A DNA stretch of 64,000 nt, from NCBI GenBank assembly GCA_036746695.1, contig DAIODP010000001.1, forward strand, positions 1,488,001 to 1,552,000, written 5' to 3'. The notes under the pieces were generated by a model, which made no database searches, was not told the DNA's origin, and was given only the letters and a program-made list of their open reading frames with translations. Source of the stretch: UBA3006 sp036746695. Its GTDB lineage: Bacteria > Actinomycetota > Acidimicrobiia > Acidimicrobiales > Ilumatobacteraceae. This document shows, in pieces, positions 50,358 through 58,697 of this stretch. Each line of letters begins with the position of its first letter. Within the stretch, counting starts at the first letter, position 1. Both the position numbers and the translations under genes were made by a program.

Positions 50358-51308
50358 GTGGCCGTGCAGATTTCGCAAGCAGAACGGATGATGAATTTGT
50401 TGGCGTTGCTGGTGCAACGCTCGCAACCCCTCACGCTTAAACAGATTCGCCAAGAATTGGGCAACCAGTATTCGCCGAGCGACACCGCAGCCAGGGCCGC
50501 ATTCGAGCGCGACAAGAATGATTTGCGACAGATGGGAATACCCATCGAGATGATCACGCTGGGCGGCGATGCGGCGGGCGAAGGCGCATACAAAGTAGAT
50601 CGACGCAAGTTCGAGTTAAGCGATTTGCGCCTCACCGACAGCGAGAGGGAAGCGCTGCAGATGGCGGTTGCAACCATTCGTTTAGGCGCAAGTCACGGCG
50701 ACGAAGCGTTGTGGAAGTTGGGTGGCGAGCGCGCACTGAATACGCCCTCCACTAGCGTGAACGTGCAACTGGACGACAGCATTTTGCCAGCACTTGCCGC
50801 GGGCGTGGTGGAGCACCGCACATTCAACTTCACATATAAAGGTGAGGTTCGACGCGTAGACCCATATGGGTTGTTGGCGCGAAATGGTTTTTGGTACATC
50901 GTTGGCTTCGATCACCTGCGCGGTGCGCAACGAGTGTTTCGTGTCGATCGCATCGAAGGAAAACTGGAAGCGGGCGACAAGGGTTCGTTTCAGCGCCCCG
51001 ACGGTTTCGATTTGGCGAAGGCCGTGCCAACCGAGCAAGAGATGTTGGCAGAAGGCGACAGCCAAAGCCCAACGGCCGTGGTGTTGGTAGACAAAACACT
51101 TGCCAGCCGAGTGCGCCGCGAGTTTGGCGATGGTTCGGTAGCCAAAGAACGCGCAGATGGTTCGATCGAGTTTGTTATTCCGTGCGCCAACCTGGACGCC
51201 TTTCGGTTGTGGTTGTTTGCCATGGTTGACCGGGCCGAAGTGCTGTCGCCGCCGGCAATGAGGGCCAAAGTCATCGAGTGGCTTACACAACAGGCGCGGG
51301 GCAACTGA
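50358..51308 (+). CDS. pafB: WYL-domain transcriptional regulator PafB
   Basis: 316 residues. An N-terminal helix-turn-helix (QAERMMNLLALLVQRSQPLTLKQIRQ...RAAFERDKNDLRQMGIPIE) is followed by a WYL domain (FNFTYKGEVRRVDPYGLLARNGFWYIVGFDH, RVFRVDRIEG) and a WCX-type C-terminal extension. In mycobacteria PafB and PafC form the activator of the LexA-independent DNA-damage response. The next gene is the PafC partner, overlapping by 1 bp. No pafA or proteasome genes are in the window. Confidence 0.88.
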   Translation: MAVQISQAERMMNLLALLVQRSQPLTLKQIRQELGNQYSPSDTAARAAFERDKNDLRQMGIPIEMITLGGDAAGEGAYKVDRRKFELSDLRLTDSEREALQMAVATIRLGASHGDEALWKLGGERALNTPSTSVNVQLDDSILPALAAGVVEHRTFNFTYKGEVRRVDPYGLLARNGFWYIVGFDHLRGAQRVFRVDRIEGKLEAGDKGSFQRPDGFDLAKAVPTEQEMLAEGDSQSPTAVVLVDKTLASRVRREFGDGSVAKERADGSIEFVIPCANLDAFRLWLFAMVDRAEVLSPPAMRAKVIEWLTQQARGN

Positions 51309-52309
51309 TGGCTTCGCGAAAAGTTGTGCGCAAGGGAGTAGCCAATTTGTTGTCGGGGCGTAAAGCGCGCCGCGGCCCTCGCAGCGCGGCAGAGCGCGTG
51401 TCTGGTTTGCTCGTGATGTTGCCGTGGGTGCTCGAGCGCAAGCGAGTGAAACTTGCCGACATGGCCAAACAATTCAAATTGACCGAGGCCGAATTGATGG
51501 CCGACATCATGATGGCCGCAATGTGCGGCGTGCCTCCGTATTCGCCAGATGCGTTGATCGATGTGTTTGTGGACGAAGACGAAGTAGTGGCCGAAGTTCC
51601 TTCCGTGTTTTCTCGGCCGCTGCAACTGAACACGGCAGAAGTGTTTGCTCTTGTCACCATGGGCCAGGCTGCAATGAAATTGGCCGGCGCCGACACATCG
51701 GGCCCACTTGCAACCGCACTAGCCAAAGTTCGGCCGCTGTTGCCCGACGACTCGATGGTGGTGGTGGATATTGCCAACATCAAGTTTCTGCCCGAGTTGC
51801 GCCAAGCACTGAGCCCCGCCGAGCAAGTGACGATTACTTACTTTGCGCCGTCTACCGCCACGCGCACCGAGCGCACTATCACGCCGCGCGCGGTGTTTGA
51901 AGACGCGGGCAATTGGTATGTATCGGCCGACGACAACTTGTCTGGCGAGCGCCGCGTGTTTCGTGTGGATCGCATCGAGGCGCTCACTCGCACCGGCGTG
52001 TTGGCGCCAAAGTTTGGCGAGCCAGATGAGATGGACAGCGACGGCCCCGAATGGTTTGGCGACGCAGTGCAACACGTGACGTTGCGCGTTGCCCCACGAG
52101 CGCGGTGGGTTGTGGAGTCGTACCCCTACGTCTCGCGTGTGCAAGAAGCCGACGGCAGCAGCGTGGTGCAGATGGCAGTCAGCAGCGAGCACTGGCTGAG
52201 CAGGTTGCTCTTGCGGGCCGGAAGCGATGTGCAGGTTGTAGAGCCCGCCAACTACGCCGACTTGGGCCAGCGCACGGCACGCAGCGTGCTGCAGCGCTAT
52301 GGCAAGTAA
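51308..52309 (+). CDS. pafC: WYL-domain transcriptional regulator PafC
   Basis: 333 residues. Basic N-terminus, winged-helix (SAAERVSGLLVMLPWVLERKRVKLADMAKQFKLTEAEL), then a WYL domain (VTITYFAPSTATRTERTITPRAVFEDAGNWYVSADD, RRVFRVDRIEAL) and WCX tail. It pairs with PafB to sense DNA damage through its WYL ligand-binding sites. ATG shares one base with the pafB stop, and the longer frame upstream overlaps pafB. Confidence 0.88.
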   Translation: MASRKVVRKGVANLLSGRKARRGPRSAAERVSGLLVMLPWVLERKRVKLADMAKQFKLTEAELMADIMMAAMCGVPPYSPDALIDVFVDEDEVVAEVPSVFSRPLQLNTAEVFALVTMGQAAMKLAGADTSGPLATALAKVRPLLPDDSMVVVDIANIKFLPELRQALSPAEQVTITYFAPSTATRTERTITPRAVFEDAGNWYVSADDNLSGERRVFRVDRIEALTRTGVLAPKFGEPDEMDSDGPEWFGDAVQHVTLRVAPRARWVVESYPYVSRVQEADGSSVVQMAVSSEHWLSRLLLRAGSDVQVVEPANYADLGQRTARSVLQRYGK

Positions 52310-52323
52310 ACAGCGCCAAGTAG

Positions 52324-52734
52324 TTATTTAGAGGCGAGTGCCTTCGTAAAGCTTTCGCGGTCGAAGTAGTCGCGCCACAGCGCAATCTTGCCTTCACTGA
52401 CTACAAAAAGGCCCGCAATATCTAGCTCGATCCAGCGGCCATCCATCTCGAAGCGGTCGGTGCGTTCGTTCATGACCACGCCGTGTTCCATGTCGCCGCT
52501 GCTTACTTGGTGGTGAATGAGCCATTCGATCTTGGTTGCTTCGGCCATGAACTCGCTCAAAATTGCGATCATTGCATCTTTGCCAAACACCTTGGTGATG
52601 GGCACGTTGTCGTATTCGCAGTCGTCACTGACCATGTCCATTGCCGCAGTGAAGTGACTTTGTTCGATGTTCTCGATGAACCGTGTGACGAATTCGCCCG
52701 GATCGGTAATGGTGCTGATGCTTGCTGATGCCAT
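52324..52734 (-). CDS. limonene-1,2-epoxide hydrolase-like protein
   Basis: 136-residue SnoaL/cystatin-like fold. The pattern MNERTDRFEMDGRWIELDIAGLFVVSEGKIALWRDYFD provides the Arg-Asp and Asp of the limonene epoxide hydrolase active site, including the closing WRDYFD. It could hydrolyse small epoxides; the physiological substrate is unknown. Separate transcription from pafC, convergent with it. Confidence 0.85.
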   Translation of the reverse strand: MASASISTITDPGEFVTRFIENIEQSHFTAAMDMVSDDCEYDNVPITKVFGKDAMIAILSEFMAEATKIEWLIHHQVSSGDMEHGVVMNERTDRFEMDGRWIELDIAGLFVVSEGKIALWRDYFDRESFTKALASK

Positions 52735-52797
52735 GTCTCTAGTTTGACAGGCGCGCCACGCGCAATTGCGCTTATCGAGTGTGTGTGGCCAACCTAA

Positions 52798-53160
52798 TTA
52801 GGCCGAATGAGCAACGCGGGCACGAATGCCAATTGGTGCAGCAACGGTGTAGCCGGCCATGTGCCGCTGCTCTTCGTTTTCGCCACCCCAAAAACCGTAC
52901 TCGTGATTGTTTCGTGCGTACTCTTTGCAAATTGACTGCACGGTGCATGCGTCGCACAACGAACGCGCTTTTGCTTCGCGACGATCGCGTGCCTGGGGGC
53001 GTTCTGCTTTTGGTGCGAAGAACAATTTCATTTTGCCCTTGCAGTTTGCTTCGCGAGTCCAGTCGGATTCCTGAGTAATGGGCGTGAGTAAATCAACCGA
53101 ATCGGAGACGTCGAAGTGATGCTCGGCGGGGACCATTTTGATGGACGAGTTGAGCGACAT
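52798..53160 (-). CDS. WhiB-family iron-sulfur transcription factor
   Basis: 120 residues. Four cysteines at 40, 69, 72 and 78 (C-x28-C-x2-C-x5-C) coordinate the 4Fe-4S cluster, and YGFWGGENEEQR carries the G[VI]WGG turn that contacts RNA polymerase sigma. A short basic C-terminal segment follows. Subclass not assigned. This family is restricted to actinobacteria and phages, so it is a strong lineage marker. Upstream is a GAAAGG ribosome site rather than a leaderless arrangement. Confidence 0.93.
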   Translation of the reverse strand: MSLNSSIKMVPAEHHFDVSDSVDLLTPITQESDWTREANCKGKMKLFFAPKAERPQARDRREAKARSLCDACTVQSICKEYARNNHEYGFWGGENEEQRHMAGYTVAAPIGIRARVAHSA

Positions 53161-53251
53161 TTGCGGTGCCTTTCACTACTGGGTGTATTTAACACTAAGT
53201 CGTGGAAAGCTGAAAATGCAAGGAAGTTGGGGTGTGGCGTGTGGCTCTCGC

Positions 53252-54661
53252 TTACAGCAGTTCGGCAGCCAGGCTGGCTACCTCGCTGCGCTCGCAGGCG
53301 GCCAGCGTGATGTGCCCAAAGCAGCGCTGGCCTGCAAAGGCATGGATCAGGACGGCGAGGGCGTTGTTCGACTCGCCCATGTACGGGGCGTCGATCTGGC
53401 TGGTGTCGCCGGTGAAGACCACCTTGGTGCCTTCGCCGATGCGGGTGAGGATGGTCTTCAGCGTGGTGGGCTCCAAGTTTTGGGCTTCGTCCACCACAAC
53501 AAACTGTTGCTGCAGCGATCGGCCGCGAAGGAACGTCACCGACTCCAGTGTCAGTTGGCCGCGGTCGGTGAGGTCGTCGATGAGGCTACGTGCATCGCGA
53601 CTGGAGCGCTGATCGGTGAGCGCCACGATCGCATCATGAATTGCCGACATCCATGGGTCGAGCTTTTCGTCCAAGTTGCCCGGCAGGAAACCAACGTCGG
53701 CTCGGCCAACCGGCACGAGTGGTCGGTACACGGCCAGCCGTTCGTAGCGGCGTTGTTCCACCACTTGTTCAAGCCCGCATGCAATTGCCATCAGCGTCTT
53801 GCCTGTGCCCGCGCGGCCGTCGAGGGCGATGACGGTGATTTCTGGATCGAGCAATAGTTCAAGTGCAAAGCGCTGTTCTTTGCTTCGTGCACGCAAGCCC
53901 CATGCCTCGGGTGGCGCTTGCGAAAGCAGTTTCAATTCGTTGTCGTTGCAGCGGGTGAGTGCCGACTGCGAACCGGAACGCAAGACCGCAAAGTTGTTGT
54001 CGACCAATGCGGTTGTGCCAACAACCGAAACCATTTCGACGCCGCCACTTTTGTACAGCGAGTCGATGTGCTCGACAGTGGTGTCGATAGAAGTCCAGCC
54101 CATTGGTCGGCTAGCAACTGCCGCACCCACTGGCTGGTGCTCTTCCGCGATGAGGCCCATGTGGGCTGCCTTGATGCGCAGCGCCGCATCGTTAGAAATC
54201 ATGCGTGTGGGCGACGTGCGCATTTGGCCAAGTGCTGCGCCAATGATGCGGTTGTCGGGAATCTCTGGATCCAGCCCGTGCTCGATCAGCAAGTGGCGCT
54301 GAATGCCATTCACTTCTATTTGCACCGTTCCGCCCTCGGGGGTGTCGTGCACTGCAACAGGCGTTGCAAGCGAGCCGCCTGCTTTGCGTCGCAACTCCTC
54401 AATCGTTCGCAATGCTGTGCGAGCCGAACGACCAACATCATCCATTCGTGTTTTCAAACCGTCGAGCTCTTCAACAACAGTGAGTGGGATGACCACGTCG
54501 CAACCGACGTAGGTAAACAAGCAGGCCGGGTCGGCAACTAATACCGATGTATCGAGAACGACGCGAGTGGGGCGAAGTGTTGGTGTTGCGTCGACGCTTG
54601 AAGCAAGTGTTTCGCCAGCGATGTCTGTGTGCTGGTCAGATGATGAGTCGTGAGTACGCAA
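53252..54661 (-). CDS. PIN-PhoH ATPase fusion (PhoH2-type)
   Basis: 469 residues. The N-terminal PIN ribonuclease domain (TRVVLDTSVLVADPACLF...VIPLTVVEELDGLKTR, with acidic residues in MISNDAALRIKAAHMG) is fused to a PhoH helicase-type ATPase (Walker A GRAGTGKT, Walker B VVVDEAQNL, FTGDTSQID). Such PhoH2 proteins unwind and cleave RNA. Initiation is uncertain: the longest frame starts with TTG at 54661, and a later start before TRVVLDTS is possible. No toxin-antitoxin partner was recognised upstream. Confidence 0.88.
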   Translation of the reverse strand: MRTHDSSSDQHTDIAGETLASSVDATPTLRPTRVVLDTSVLVADPACLFTYVGCDVVIPLTVVEELDGLKTRMDDVGRSARTALRTIEELRRKAGGSLATPVAVHDTPEGGTVQIEVNGIQRHLLIEHGLDPEIPDNRIIGAALGQMRTSPTRMISNDAALRIKAAHMGLIAEEHQPVGAAVASRPMGWTSIDTTVEHIDSLYKSGGVEMVSVVGTTALVDNNFAVLRSGSQSALTRCNDNELKLLSQAPPEAWGLRARSKEQRFALELLLDPEITVIALDGRAGTGKTLMAIACGLEQVVEQRRYERLAVYRPLVPVGRADVGFLPGNLDEKLDPWMSAIHDAIVALTDQRSSRDARSLIDDLTDRGQLTLESVTFLRGRSLQQQFVVVDEAQNLEPTTLKTILTRIGEGTKVVFTGDTSQIDAPYMGESNNALAVLIHAFAGQRCFGHITLAACERSEVASLAAELL

Positions 54662-55212
54662 CAGTGCTTAGTGTTGCCGAACGAAAAATTGCAGTGGTGG
54701 ATACCGAGCAAGTTTTTTGTAAATTTCTGGTTTCGGAGGGTCAAAAAGGGCAATTTTGGGAAATATTTTAAAAATATTTTTTGGGCTTTTTTGACCGGTT
54801 TTCGACCCTCTCAAACCCACTGTTTACGGGGGTGGCGAGGCGCAAATCCTTACCCGTATTGGAGCGGATTTTCGCATGCTTGAAGCCCTTACTGGATAAG
54901 GAATTGGCCCAAAATGCCAAAAATGAGGCCCCATAAAACCCAATACCAGTATGGGTTTTCGCAAATTCATTGGGTTTTTGCCCGATTTGCACTCAGGGAA
55001 AACACTCAAAACAACACAATATTTTTTCATCAAAAGTTTGCTCAAAATTCTTCTCTTTCCGAACAAAAAACCGGCGAAGAAAATCAGTGACGACGGTCAT
55101 CGCAAACTTTGCAAAGTGAGTGCAAAACGTTTTCAATGCTTGCAATTTGATTTCAGACCGATTCAGATAGTGAATGAATCAGTTTCCGATTCCGAGAAAG
55201 TTAGGTAAGCAA
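54662..55212. other. 551-bp AT-rich non-coding region upstream of HU
   Basis: No credible gene on either strand. The sequence turns strongly AT-rich with repeated TTTTT/AAAAA runs. It contains a near-palindromic AAATATTTTAAAAATATTT stretch around 54759-54777 and an 11-bp hairpin with one bulge at 54935-54959 (AAAACCC...GGGTTTT). GATTCA/TGAATC half-sites lie close to the HU gene. It probably holds the HU promoter and a long leader, and possibly an unannotated RNA. Confidence 0.6.
54935..54959 (+). promoter_or_regulatory. inverted repeat in the HU upstream region
   Basis: AAAACCCAATAC and GTATGGGTTTT pair over 11 bp with one bulged A and a 2-nt loop. The lack of a T run argues against a simple terminator; a protein-binding site or leader hairpin is likelier. 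Confidence 0.5.
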
Positions 55213-55497
55213 ATGACAAAAGCAGAGCTCATAGATGCAGTTGCTCAGAAGTCCGGAGTGTCGAAGGCAGATGCCGAACGCACTATCGCAAGCTTCTTTG
55301 AACTGGTCGTAGCCTCAGCGATTAAAGGTGAGAAAGTTGCATGGCCGGGCTTCGGTTCGTTCAGCACTTCAAACCGTAAAGCTCGTACCGGCCGTAACCC
55401 ACAAACGGGTGCACCGGTTCAGGTACCAGCATCTACAGCAATGAAGTTCACTTCAAGCTCAACGCTGAAGAGTGAATTAAACCCAAACCGTAAGTAA
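55213..55497 (+). CDS. hupB: HU-family DNA-binding protein (short form)
   Basis: 94-residue nucleoid protein. MTKAELIDAVAQKSGVSKADAERTIASFFELV is the HU dimer helix pair, and GFGSFSTSNRKARTGRNPQTG is the beta-arm with the conserved GRNPQTG and intercalating proline region. It bends DNA in the nucleoid. In mycobacteria and streptomycetes homologues carry a fused Lys/Ala tail; here the protein ends at TAA and the tail follows as a separate ORF in the same frame. The ATG at 55213 is the family start; the frame to 55174 is not conserved. Confidence 0.93.
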   Translation: MTKAELIDAVAQKSGVSKADAERTIASFFELVVASAIKGEKVAWPGFGSFSTSNRKARTGRNPQTGAPVQVPASTAMKFTSSSTLKSELNPNRK

Positions 55498-55518
55498 TAC
55501 CTATCAAGGAGAAATATC

Positions 55519-55668
55519 ATGGCAGCAAAAAAGCGCAAGAAGGCCGCTAAGAAGGCCCCAGCAAAGAAGCGTAAGGCAGCAAAGAAGACAGCTAAGAAGG
55601 CAACGAAGAAGGCAGCGAAGAAAGCTCCTGCCAAGAAGCGTCGCAAGAAGGCTGCAAAAAAGAAATAA
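55519..55668 (+). CDS. detached Lys/Ala-rich HU tail protein (49 aa)
   Basis: 49 residues of almost only Lys, Ala, Arg and Pro with KKAPAKKRK-type repeats, closely like the C-terminal tail of mycobacterial HupB and histone H1-like proteins. A strong AAGGAG ribosome site precedes the ATG by 7 nt. It lies 21 bp after the HU stop in the same frame, with no other stop between, so readthrough of the single TAA would recreate a fused HupB. Independent translation is favoured by the ribosome site. Likely binds DNA or RNA non-specifically. Confidence 0.8.
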   Translation: MAAKKRKKAAKKAPAKKRKAAKKTAKKATKKAAKKAPAKKRRKKAAKKK

Positions 55669-55704
55669 GGCCTTAGCCGAAAATAATTCGGTTCGGAACA
55701 CTGT

Positions 55705-55736
55705 AAATCGGGGGGCTTCGGCCCCCCGATTTTTTT
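55705..55736 (+). terminator. strong rho-independent terminator of the HU operon
   Basis: Perfect 12-bp stem AAATCGGGGGGC / GCCCCCCGATTT with TTCG tetraloop, followed by a T run. Placed 37 bp after the tail gene and before the end of convergent cofC, so it may serve both directions. Confidence 0.92.
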
Positions 55737-55754
55737 ATGTTCAACAACGTTTGA

Positions 55755-56369
55755 TTAAGCGAAGTCTCCGTTGAGCCAGCTTGCGGGCAATTGCGCCAAG
55801 TCGTCCGGGGTGTCAATGTCGAGAGCCAGTTGTTCGTTGCGCACAATGCGCACAGGTAGGCCCAGCCGGGCTGCCTCCGCCTGATGGGCGGCAAAACTGC
55901 CTGGCCCGTAGTGAAATGTAAACCCGCTGCGGGCGGGGATCACGAGCACGTTGGTGCCGTCCTCGTGGCGATCGGGAACGATGGTCACGGTTGTGGTGGC
56001 CAACTGGCTATCGACAATAGATAGTAGTTGGTCGGCAAAGGGCAAGTCGCTGTGCGCAACTAAAACCCAGTCGCGTTTGAATTGTGCTGCATCCACACCG
56101 CACGCGACAGCGGCGTTAAGCCCAGGAGCGGTTTGGCGAACTACAAGAGCGCCGCGTTGACGCGCCCACTGCGCAATGTTGTCGTTGTCGCACACCACAA
56201 ACGTGTCGACACCAAGCGACGCTTCCAACAGCCCGCCTGCGGTGAACTCGGCAAGTGATGCCCGGTTCTCATTTGACAGCACCGACTCCAGCCTGGCCTT
56301 GGCATCGGTAAAGCCCTTAATGGGCAGTACAACAGCACCGCCGTGCAATGAGGAAACGGGATAAGCCAC
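55755..56369 (-). CDS. cofC: phospholactate guanylyltransferase of F420 synthesis
   Basis: 204 residues; activates 2-phospholactate (or phosphoenolpyruvate in actinobacteria) with GTP to start coenzyme F420 synthesis. Motifs: VVLPIKGFTDAKARLESVLS (nucleotidyltransferase P-loop-like start), GLNAAVACGVDAA, VLVAHSDLPFA, and VPDRHEDGTNVLVIP. GTG start with TAGGCT 6 nt upstream. It agrees with the F420-type oxidoreductase at 21.9 kb. No other fbi/cof genes are in the window. Confidence 0.88.
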   Translation of the reverse strand: MAYPVSSLHGGAVVLPIKGFTDAKARLESVLSNENRASLAEFTAGGLLEASLGVDTFVVCDNDNIAQWARQRGALVVRQTAPGLNAAVACGVDAAQFKRDWVLVAHSDLPFADQLLSIVDSQLATTTVTIVPDRHEDGTNVLVIPARSGFTFHYGPGSFAAHQAEAARLGLPVRIVRNEQLALDIDTPDDLAQLPASWLNGDFA

Positions 56370-56375
56370 GGCCGT

Positions 56376-56381
56376 AGCCTA
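56376..56381 (-). promoter_or_regulatory. -10 element of cofC (TAGGCT)
   Basis: Minus-strand TAGGCT 6 nt before the GTG at 56369. Confidence 0.55.
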
Positions 56382-56398
56382 CGGGCGATCAAATCTCG

Positions 56399-56404
56399 TA
56401 GCGT
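56399..56404 (+). promoter_or_regulatory. -10 element of gpsA (TAGCGT)
   Basis: TAGCGT 7 nt before the GTG at 56412; a GTG at 56403 overlaps the hexamer and is therefore unlikely to be the start. Confidence 0.55.
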
Positions 56405-56411
56405 GAGGCGC

Positions 56412-57407
56412 GTGGGGACAACGGTTTGTGTGGTTGGCGCGGGCTCGTGGGGCACAACTGTTGCTGCGTTGATTGCGCAGAACACCAGCACAACGTTGTG
56501 GGCGCGACGCCAAGCGTTGGCAGACGAGATAAACGATCGACACACCAACTCGGCTTACCTCGGCGATCATCTGTTGCCAAGTTCGTTGCATGCATCGCAC
56601 GACATGGGCAAGTTGATTGCCGAGGCTGACATCGTTGCAATGGCGGTGCCATCGCAAGGGTTTCGCGCAGTGGCAACCGAAGTGCAGCGTTACATTCGTA
56701 CCGGGGTGCCAATTATCAGCCTGTCGAAAGGTTTGGAGAGCACATCGTTTTTGCGCATGAGCGAAGTGCTGCAGCAAGAGATTCCTGGCAGCCCGGTTGC
56801 AGCATTAAGCGGCCCAAACTTGGCGCGCGAAATCTTGGTGGGGCAGCCTGCGGCAAGCGTTGTTGCGTGCGCCGACGAGGCAGTTGCGCGAGAAATTGCA
56901 GACCTCATTGCACGACCAACGTTTCGTTTGTATACCAACACCGACATCGTTGGTTGCGAAATTGGTGGCGTAGTAAAAAACGTGATTGCGATTGCGGCAG
57001 GAATCGCGCAGGGTTTTGGATTTGGTGACAACACCAAAGCAACGCTGGTGACACGCGGCCTTGCCGAGATGAGCCGATTGGGCGTGGCACTTGGTGCAAA
57101 CGCCCTCACGTTTGCTGGCCTGGCCGGAATGGGCGACATTATGGCCACGTGCGCCTCTGCACAGAGCCGCAACACGCAGGTGGGTATGCGCCTTGGCAAG
57201 GGCGAATTGATTGCCGACATCGTGCAGTCGATGAACATGGTTGCCGAAGGCGTAAAGAGCTCGTCATCGGTTGTGCAATTGGCCCGATCCCGCGGAGTTG
57301 AGATGCCAATTGCCGAGCAGGTGGCTGCCGTGTGTGACGGTTCGCAAACAGCCGAGAAGGCATTGCGTTCGTTGATGAGCCGTTCCTCGCGCAGCGAATT
57401 CGACTGA
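56412..57407 (+). CDS. gpsA: glycerol-3-phosphate dehydrogenase [NAD(P)+]
   Basis: 331 residues making sn-glycerol-3-phosphate for phospholipids. The N-terminal TTVCVVGAGSWGTTVAALIA is the nucleotide fold. LSKGLE, ALSGPNLAREI, and the catalytic-lysine helix GGVVKNVIAIAAGIAQGFGFGDNTKATLVTRGLAEM are all present, with GMGDIMATCASAQSRN. Starting at GTG 56412 gives a typical N-terminus and fits the upstream -10 hexamer. Divergent from cofC with 42 bp between starts. Confidence 0.95.
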   Translation: MGTTVCVVGAGSWGTTVAALIAQNTSTTLWARRQALADEINDRHTNSAYLGDHLLPSSLHASHDMGKLIAEADIVAMAVPSQGFRAVATEVQRYIRTGVPIISLSKGLESTSFLRMSEVLQQEIPGSPVAALSGPNLAREILVGQPAASVVACADEAVAREIADLIARPTFRLYTNTDIVGCEIGGVVKNVIAIAAGIAQGFGFGDNTKATLVTRGLAEMSRLGVALGANALTFAGLAGMGDIMATCASAQSRNTQVGMRLGKGELIADIVQSMNMVAEGVKSSSSVVQLARSRGVEMPIAEQVAAVCDGSQTAEKALRSLMSRSSRSEFD

Positions 57408-57440
57408 ACGCAGCATTGCCCCATCGGCAATACTGAAGCG

Positions 57441-58697
57441 GTGAGTAATTCGCCCGGCGTCATTTCATCCATCTCCTTAAGCGCAAGTGTGCGCAAGGCA
57501 AGACACGTGTTGGGTGTGCGCGGCGGCGGATGGAGCGCGGTTGTAAACGAGCGCGGTTTGGTAACGCTCGACGACGGTTCGCCAACGTTGCTGTGGCACG
57601 TTGCAGCCGACGACCGTTGGCACGACCCAGGAAAAGAGCCAGGTGTTCGCCAGCAACGACGTGCGGGCGTGCCGGTTGTAGAAACCCGCGTTCGCATTCC
57701 GGGTGGCGACGCGGTGCAGCGCGTGTATGCAGTGCCCGATCATGGCGGGCTTTTCGTCATGGAGTTCAGTAACGAATCCACATTGCCAATTGCTATCGCA
57801 CTCACCCGACCAGACATCATTTCGATGCGCTCACCAAGCCCGGTTGGCCCGCAAGGCATCGAGTTGCCTGAGGGAAGCGTGGTCTTTCCAGTTGCGCACG
57901 GCTCGACGTTGCGCGTTGCGTTGTGCGCTGATGGCTCGCAGCCAGCCATCAATCTGGACAGGTTGCCCAACGCCGAACAACTGCAGCGCGGTTGGCTCAC
58001 CAGCGTGGAAAAGGCGGGCTGGTCGATTGTTCCCGACAAGTCGCTTTCGCCGATCATCAACCGATTGCGCAGCGATGCATTGGTGTTGAGCGCGCACCCC
58101 GTCTCGCAATGGGCCGACAACATCGAGGCCGACGACATTGCGTTCTTACTCACCGTGCACGAGTTGGTGCGAATGGGCGAGCGCGTAGAGCAGCACATCT
58201 TTGCCGTCGTGCAAGCGGTGGAAAATGTGTTGAAGGCGCAACGCAAGGCAGCAAGCGTTGCGTGGGATGCAGAGCGTGCATTGTTTGCCGCGCAGTGTGT
58301 GTTTAGCGCGATGGGCGAGACGCGGGCTGCAAGCGATGTGCTGTTGTCGCGTACGCGGTTGGCAGATGTTGGTGCATTGCCCAACGAGGCGCCTACCGAC
58401 ATTCGTGTTATTGGTTGGCTAGACGAACAGTTGGTTTCGGCCCGACGCGATGGAACTGTGGCGTTGTTGCGTTACGGCATTCCGCGCATGTGGCTTGGTG
58501 TCAACTTCGAATGTCACGACATTGTTGTCTCTCACAATCAGGCGGTTTCGTATGGCGTGCGCTGGCATGCAGAGCGCCCAGCGTTGTTGTGGGAAGTGCA
58601 AGGCGCAAGTATCGCACTCGATGCTGGGGCAACCGACTCAACATGGTCGAGCACCGCAACCAGCGGCGAAACATTGTTGGCTGGGTTTTTGCCGTGA
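57441..58697 (+). CDS. conserved hypothetical protein (418 aa)
   Basis: No family recognised. Soluble, no signal peptide. The N-terminal half is strand-rich (VLGVRGGGWSAVVNERGLVTLDDGSPTLLWHV; RVYAVPDHGGLFVMEFSNESTLPIAIALTRPDI), suggestive of a beta-sandwich as in carbohydrate-active or accessory domains. The middle is helical (DIAFLLTVHELVRMGERVEQHIFAVVQAVENVLKAQRKA), and the C-terminus is again beta (HAERPALLWEVQGASIALDAG). It is co-translated with rnhB (4-bp overlap). AATACT, a weak -10 variant, lies 6 nt before the GTG start. Confidence 0.65.
   Translation: MSNSPGVISSISLSASVRKARHVLGVRGGGWSAVVNERGLVTLDDGSPTLLWHVAADDRWHDPGKEPGVRQQRRAGVPVVETRVRIPGGDAVQRVYAVPDHGGLFVMEFSNESTLPIAIALTRPDIISMRSPSPVGPQGIELPEGSVVFPVAHGSTLRVALCADGSQPAINLDRLPNAEQLQRGWLTSVEKAGWSIVPDKSLSPIINRLRSDALVLSAHPVSQWADNIEADDIAFLLTVHELVRMGERVEQHIFAVVQAVENVLKAQRKAASVAWDAERALFAAQCVFSAMGETRAASDVLLSRTRLADVGALPNEAPTDIRVIGWLDEQLVSARRDGTVALLRYGIPRMWLGVNFECHDIVVSHNQAVSYGVRWHAERPALLWEVQGASIALDAGATDSTWSSTATSGETLLAGFLP

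Noticed and set aside
53138..53857. 239-codon plus-strand frame
   Set aside because: Antisense to the PIN-PhoH gene, which has clear Walker motifs.
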